Part shown: piece by piece, positions 60,261 to 64,000 of the stretch | Numbering within the stretch: position 1 is the stretch's first letter | Layout of the letters: every line of letters starts with the position of its first letter | Assembly: GCA_039814715.1 (NCBI GenBank) | Contig: JBCCAR010000004.1 | Coordinates: 1-64,000, forward strand | DNA length: 64,000 bases | Direction of reading: 5' to 3' | Source of the DNA: CAKZYD01 sp039814715 | Lineage (GTDB): Bacteria > Pseudomonadota > Alphaproteobacteria > Sphingomonadales > CAKZYD01 | Made by a program: the position numbers and the translations under genes | Notes under the pieces: model-generated | Told to the model about the DNA's origin: nothing | What the model saw: only the letters and a program-made list of their open reading frames with translations | Database searches by the model: none

Positions 60261-61495
60261 TCCGCCTGGCGCTCGCCCATATGATAGATCGCCCGATGCC
60301 AGTAACGCTCAACACATTGCTCATCGCCTTCACCGGCGCTCTCTTGTTAACCCTGGCGAGTTTATCAACCCATGTGCGAGAGCGTTTTGACCGCGATATG
60401 GCAGGCATTGATCTCGTGGTCAGCGCAAAAGGATCGCCGCTACAAGTGATCTTATCGTCCCTTTTTCATGTGGACGTACCAACTGGCAATATCCCGCTAG
60501 AGGCTGCCAGAAAGCTGGGCAAAGACCCGCTTGTGGCCGATGCAATCCCGATCGCGGTAGGCGACCGGTTCCGCGGGTTTCGCGTTGTGGGAACGCGTCT
60601 GGCCTATCTATCTCTGTACCAAGCAAAGGCATCTACCGGGTCGGTTAACATCGAAGAAGAGCATGCGGTTGTTGGCGCTGCGGCCGCCCGAACGCTGGGT
60701 ATCAGCGTTGGTCAACACTTTGCCGTCACGCATGGTTTAGCGGGCGATGGCGCAGGTGCGCATGACGCGCATCCTCTCACGGTAAGCGCTATTTTACAGC
60801 CAACCGGCAGCGTCATAGACCGGCTCATCGTCACCTCGCTAGACGCTGTTTGGGACGCGCATGGTATTGAGGCAGAGGATCACCACGACAACCATGAAGA
60901 CCATGAAGACCATGAAGACCATGATGATGAAGATCATGCCTCAGAAGACAACCGGCCGCCGGAGGTGACCGCCTTGCTGATACGCTATGCGTCCCCCCTA
61001 GCGGCCGTGCAACTGCCCCAAAAGATCAACGCACAGACACAGCTCATGGCCGCCGTCCCCGCTTATGAAACAGCGCGTCTATTGAGCTTGTTTGGCGCCA
61101 CCGGCGATGTGGCGCGCATCGTCACGACCGCGCTTGCGATGCTAGGGGGCTTTGCTATTTTTGCCTCACTGTGGTCAGCGCTAGAGGGCCGCGAAACGGA
61201 TGTGGCATTGTACCGGCTGCTTGGGGCGCAGCCGCGGCACATTTTCTCTCTGCTTTTATTGGAGGGTGTTTTAACCGCCATCTTTGGCGCTTTGTGCGCT
61301 TGGCTCATCGCACGGCTATGTTTGTGGCGTCTCTGGTCTGGCATAACCTCTCTCGCCGATAGTGGTTTTTCACCTTTCGTGACATCGCCCGGAGAAGCTA
61401 TAGTTTTGATCGCGATCATTTGCATTGGCGCGTTGGCGGCGCTGCCGGCCGCGATAAAAGCCGCGCATACACCGCTAGAGCGTGCCCTTGCGTAG
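60257..61495 (+). CDS. FtsX/MacB-type ABC permease with His-rich loop
   Basis: This 412-residue permease has an N-terminal helix (residues 13-36, NTLLIAFTGALLLTLASLS), a large periplasmic domain, and three C-terminal helices (from about residue 290). A His/Asp/Glu-rich loop at residues 208-229 (DHHDNHEDHEDHEDHDDEDH) is an evident metal-binding segment, encoded in part by a 9-bp tandem repeat. It is coupled to the ATPase (4-bp overlap) and followed by a DUF3299 gene. This composition recalls zinc-regulated ABC modules such as the Vibrio Zrg type (from memory; not verified). Confidence 0.78.
   Translation: MIRLALAHMIDRPMPVTLNTLLIAFTGALLLTLASLSTHVRERFDRDMAGIDLVVSAKGSPLQVILSSLFHVDVPTGNIPLEAARKLGKDPLVADAIPIAVGDRFRGFRVVGTRLAYLSLYQAKASTGSVNIEEEHAVVGAAAARTLGISVGQHFAVTHGLAGDGAGAHDAHPLTVSAILQPTGSVIDRLIVTSLDAVWDAHGIEAEDHHDNHEDHEDHEDHDDEDHASEDNRPPEVTALLIRYASPLAAVQLPQKINAQTQLMAAVPAYETARLLSLFGATGDVARIVTTALAMLGGFAIFASLWSALEGRETDVALYRLLGAQPRHIFSLLLLEGVLTAIFGALCAWLIARLCLWRLWSGITSLADSGFSPFVTSPGEAIVLIAIICIGALAALPAAIKAAHTPLERALA
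60892..60918 (+). repeat. CCATGAAGA tandem repeat in the permease gene
   Basis: Three perfect 9-bp copies of CCATGAAGA run in frame and are followed by degenerate copies. They encode (N/D)HEDHED units of the His-rich loop. Such tracts can change copy number by slippage while keeping frame. Confidence 0.75.
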
Positions 61496-61514
61496 AGAAA
61501 GACCGGAAGTCTCG

Positions 61515-62021
61515 ATGCTGAACCTCAACTTAGTCTTTGGCATGGCAATACTCTGCCTCAGCATAAGCGCGCCTGCACATGCCTTTGAGGAAACACCTGT
61601 TCCACCAAGCTTGGAACAGATTTGGCAACCGGCTGATACGCCGCTGGGCGGTGTGTCCTGGCAGACCCTTGAGACGACAGTGGAACTTCAACGTACAGAT
61701 GAAGAAGGCTACATTGTCTCAAAGCCTAAATTCAGCGATGAGGTTAAAGCAATCGAAGGCACAAACATCAAAGTGGCTGGCTGGATGATGCCGCTGGAGA
61801 ACGGCCAGGAACAGCGTCACTTTGTCTTGCTTGGCTATCCGCCAGGCTGCCCATTCCATCTGCATGCAGGGCCAAACCAGTTCATTGAGGTGCGCACGAC
61901 CATTCCGATCCAAACGCAGATCTGGGACCCAATCGTTATCGAAGGAACACTGACGCTCACCGGCCATGAAGAAACGGGCGTCTTTTACCAAATCGCCGAC
62001 GGTCAGTTAAGGCTCAATTAA
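61515..62021 (+). CDS. Periplasmic DUF3299-family protein
   Basis: This 168-residue exported protein has a signal peptide ending SAPAHA. A DUF3299 domain is visible as SDEVKAIEGTNIKVAGWMMPLENGQEQRHFVLLGYPPGCPFHLHAGPNQ. Its conserved Cys-x3-His-x-His (CPFHLH) could bind a metal such as zinc. It follows the permease, starting 19 bp after its stop, and is probably the substrate-binding or accessory factor of the ABC module. The start at 61515 has a GGAAG site. Its last 4 bp overlap the convergent MerC-like gene. Confidence 0.8.
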   Translation: MLNLNLVFGMAILCLSISAPAHAFEETPVPPSLEQIWQPADTPLGGVSWQTLETTVELQRTDEEGYIVSKPKFSDEVKAIEGTNIKVAGWMMPLENGQEQRHFVLLGYPPGCPFHLHAGPNQFIEVRTTIPIQTQIWDPIVIEGTLTLTGHEETGVFYQIADGQLRLN

Positions 62022-62401
62022 GCGCGCAGGTTTTGAATATGAGCGACAATTAAGAATGCGCTGCCAACCACGGTGACAAGTGTTTCGCCAAGGTGATCAG
62101 AAATTGTCATCGCGCCGAACAGGCATAAGAGCCCCATTATAGCGAAGACGCCAATGCTGACTTTTTGACGTTTCTTCAAAGCGGGCCATCGCGGAACGAT
62201 GGCTGCGCAACAAGCAAAGGCGGCGAGCACCGCAGCAATCAGGTGCAGCTCTTCCGGCCAGTGACGGGCTATACTGAGGTTGGGCAAGGCCACGAGCATC
62301 AGCGGCAGAGCAAGGCAATGGATCAAGCATAGGCCCGAGAGGCCTATAGCCATACCATCAAAAAACCCGCGCTTTGGCGCAGCTGAAAAAGAAAGAGGCA
62401 T
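62018..62401 (-). CDS. MerC-domain membrane protein
   Basis: This 127-residue inner-membrane protein has about four hydrophobic helices and the MerC-type opening FFDGMAIGLSGLCLIHCLALPLMLVAL, in which the CxxHC (Cys-Leu-Ile-His-Cys) pair would bind a metal ion. The start at 62401 follows an excellent GGAGGGG site and replaces a longer reading from 62437. A Zur-box-like palindrome lies 40 bp upstream. MerC in mercury operons imports Hg(II), but here zinc-responsive control suggests zinc transport. Confidence 0.82.
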   Translation of the reverse strand: MPLSFSAAPKRGFFDGMAIGLSGLCLIHCLALPLMLVALPNLSIARHWPEELHLIAAVLAAFACCAAIVPRWPALKKRQKVSIGVFAIMGLLCLFGAMTISDHLGETLVTVVGSAFLIVAHIQNLRA

Positions 62402-62440
62402 AGCCCCTCCAAAAAAAAACGTGTGAGAGCGTGTCATATC

Positions 62441-62453
62441 GTTATATTATAAC
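62441..62453. promoter_or_regulatory. Zur-box-like palindrome before the MerC-like gene
   Basis: GTTATATTATAAC is a perfect palindrome (6-bp arms around T). It matches the Zur core GTTATANTATAAC exactly and sits 40 bp upstream of the MerC-like start codon, a position suited to repression of the minus-strand gene. Confidence 0.75.
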
Positions 62454-62622
62454 ATGCACAAGCGTGGATAGCGCATTTTGGCTGTGTTTTGATGGTTCAG
62501 GCTTTGGCGGTTCTTATGCGCAGAAGCATCGACGCATACCAAAATTCAGCCGTGACCAGGTTAGAAGATCCCTTTAGGATAAAGTGCTTAGGCTACTCTC
62601 GACAGACCGCAAGGACACACAA

Positions 62623-64000
62623 ATGAAATCACTCATTAAAGCAACGACTGCGTTTTGTTTAAGCTTATCTTTGACCAACACAGCCGCCGCAAAAGAGGGC
62701 ATGTGGACGCCCCAGCAACTGCCCGATATCGCCCGCGATCTGCGTAAAACAGGGCTGAAACTAAAACCGGCTGCGCTGACAGACCTAACAGCTTTTCCTA
62801 TGGGCGCGGTGATTTCACTGGGCGGCTGCAGCGCCTCCTTCGTGTCTGAAACGGGGCTGATTGTGACCAATCATCACTGCGCGCGCGGCTCGGTTCAATA
62901 CAATTCGACGGCTGAGAACAACTATCTGGAAAATGGGTTTTTCGCCCAGACCTTACAAGATGAAGTCCCCGCGGCGCCTGGGTCTCGCGTCTATGTCACA
63001 ACACAGTTCTCGGATGTCTCAGACCAAATTCTCACGCCTGAAGTCTCCAGCTTGAATGGCTTAGAACGTTATGAAGCCATTGAAACTGCGAAAAAATCAA
63101 TCATCAAAGACTGCGAAAGCGATCCAGGCCATCGATGCCAAGTCAGCGCGTTCTACGGCGGCTCTTCCTACAAGCTGATCAAGCGTCTTGAAATTCAAGA
63201 TGTCCGCCTGGTCTATGCGCCAGCTGATGCGATCGGCAAGTACGGCGGCGACATTGATAACTGGCAATGGCCGCGCCATACGGGCGATTTTGCCTTCTAC
63301 CGCGCCTATGTGGCCCCAGGGGGAGCGCCAGCGCTGTTCGATACAGCAAATGTTCCCTTCAAGCCGAAGCATGTTCTAAAGGTGTCCGCCGGCGGGCTGG
63401 ATGATGGCGATTTCGTGATGGCAGCTGGCTATCCTGGCCGAACCCAGCGGTATCGCCGCCTTGCCGAAATCAAACATGTCTTCAGCTGGTCCTACCCCAC
63501 ATGGATTGACTTGGCTGATCTTCGCATTGCCACAATTGAAAGCGCAGCTCCTGAGGGAAGTGACGCCCATGTCAAATATGCAAGCTTGCTCGCTGGGTTG
63601 AACAATTATTCCAAGAACCGCAAGGGCCAGATTGAAGGGGCTCGCCGCACCCGCTTAGCTGAAAGGCGTGCGGATCAAGAAGCAGCGTTTGACGCTTGGG
63701 CGAAGGCAGAAACTGCAAGAGCGCCATACCTTGAAGCGGTCAAACAGCTCGACACCTTGATCGACATGGACGTGGCTGCTGATAAGCAAGCCTTCTGGGA
63801 TGGCTATGCGCAAAGTGGCCGGCTCCTCAGCGCGGCCAAGACGCTGTATCGGCTTGCAAAAGAACGCGGGAAACCGGACGGCGAACGCGAGGCTGGCTTT
63901 CAAGAGCGTGACCTGGCCTTCATTAAACAGGGCCTTGAAGCCATAGAGCGCCGCTATGAAAACAGCGTCGACAAGGCTTTGTGGGCGGCGCTTTTGGAGC
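62623..64000 (+). CDS. S46-family dipeptidyl peptidase (5' part)
   Basis: The window holds the first 459 codons of this gene; the 3' end lies outside. A signal peptide (MKSLIKATTAFCLSLSLTNT, then AAA) leads into EGMWTPQQLP, the S46 opening. The catalytic histidine region is IVTNHHCARGSVQYNS (His84/His85), and the family block NWQWPRHTGDFAFYRAYVAP carries the acidic residue region. The catalytic serine would be beyond the window. S46 enzymes (DPP7/DPP11) remove dipeptides in the periplasm. The ATG at 62623 has an AAGGACA site. Confidence 0.9.
   Translation, partial: MKSLIKATTAFCLSLSLTNTAAAKEGMWTPQQLPDIARDLRKTGLKLKPAALTDLTAFPMGAVISLGGCSASFVSETGLIVTNHHCARGSVQYNSTAENNYLENGFFAQTLQDEVPAAPGSRVYVTTQFSDVSDQILTPEVSSLNGLERYEAIETAKKSIIKDCESDPGHRCQVSAFYGGSSYKLIKRLEIQDVRLVYAPADAIGKYGGDIDNWQWPRHTGDFAFYRAYVAPGGAPALFDTANVPFKPKHVLKVSAGGLDDGDFVMAAGYPGRTQRYRRLAEIKHVFSWSYPTWIDLADLRIATIESAAPEGSDAHVKYASLLAGLNNYSKNRKGQIEGARRTRLAERRADQEAAFDAWAKAETARAPYLEAVKQLDTLIDMDVAADKQAFWDGYAQSGRLLSAAKTLYRLAKERGKPDGEREAGFQERDLAFIKQGLEAIERRYENSVDKALWAALLE

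Noticed and set aside
1..64000. CRISPR arrays, rRNA genes, phage structural genes and a replication origin.
   Set aside because: No regularly spaced direct repeats, rRNA-like sequence, phage genes or DnaA-box clusters were recognised on either strand.

Overview
The window reads as chromosomal DNA of an aerobic, Gram-negative alphaproteobacterium, probably marine and possibly near Hyphomonadaceae or Kordiimonadales. The grounds are a hisB-hisH-hisA-hisF-hisE run, hslV-hslU, rpmI-rplT-pheS-pheT, an OxyR with its paired redox cysteines, TonB-receptor and GntR/FCD regulator styles typical of alphaproteobacteria, and REP-like dispersed repeats. The genus cannot be fixed from sequence reading alone. 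Genes are dense, often overlap by ATGA, and there is no CRISPR array or intact mobile element.

Left third (about 0.2-18 kb) is an accessory catabolic region. It opens with a decayed IS3-type transposase tail. Next comes a minus-strand operon that I recognise as carbazole catabolism: CarAa terminal oxygenase, CarBa/CarBb meta-cleavage dioxygenase, CarC hydrolase, an adrenodoxin-type CarAc ferredoxin and an anthranilate-CoA-ligase-like enzyme. Two GntR/FCD regulators follow, then a cytosolic reductive-dehalogenase-like iron-sulfur protein whose promoter carries the same 17-bp palindromic operator as carAa. MOSC, amidase, nitronate monooxygenase and TonB-receptor genes form a second minus-strand block, divergent from an AraC regulator. 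After a tRNA-Ser(GGA) come the two oxygenase subunits of an AndAc/AndAd-like anthranilate dioxygenase. Together these would take carbazole to anthranilate and offer two exits for anthranilate (CoA thioester or dioxygenation). The oxygenase reductases and the 2-hydroxypentadienoate enzymes are not in the window.

Middle (18-45 kb) is mostly housekeeping: MDR and SDR oxidoreductases, ribosomal proteins L35/L20, both PheRS subunits, a methyltransferase-like protein, LepA, a flavoprotein pair, an FAH-family hydrolase, a nitroreductase, a lipoprotein M28 peptidase, a fasciclin protein, pterin dehydratase, a SixA-type phosphatase, a DUF898/M48 membrane pair, OxyR and the HslVU protease.

Right third (45-64 kb) holds a radical SAM protein, a TSUP transporter, and a two-gene surface-lipoprotein module (a Slam-like barrel with a TbpB-barrel-like lipoprotein). 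The histidine operon follows, with an acetyltransferase and an antisense hydrolase fossil inside it. Then come a cytochrome c'/b561 pair and a second Rieske dioxygenase (alpha and beta) with an MFS transporter. A putative Zur-controlled zinc module (ABC ATPase, permease with a His-rich loop, DUF3299 protein, MerC-like protein) precedes the start of an S46 peptidase cut off by the window edge.

The strongest candidates for something new are the shared operator joining the carbazole operon to the reductive-dehalogenase-like gene, the Slam/lipoprotein pair, and the Zur-boxed ABC/DUF3299/MerC module with an altered Walker A motif.
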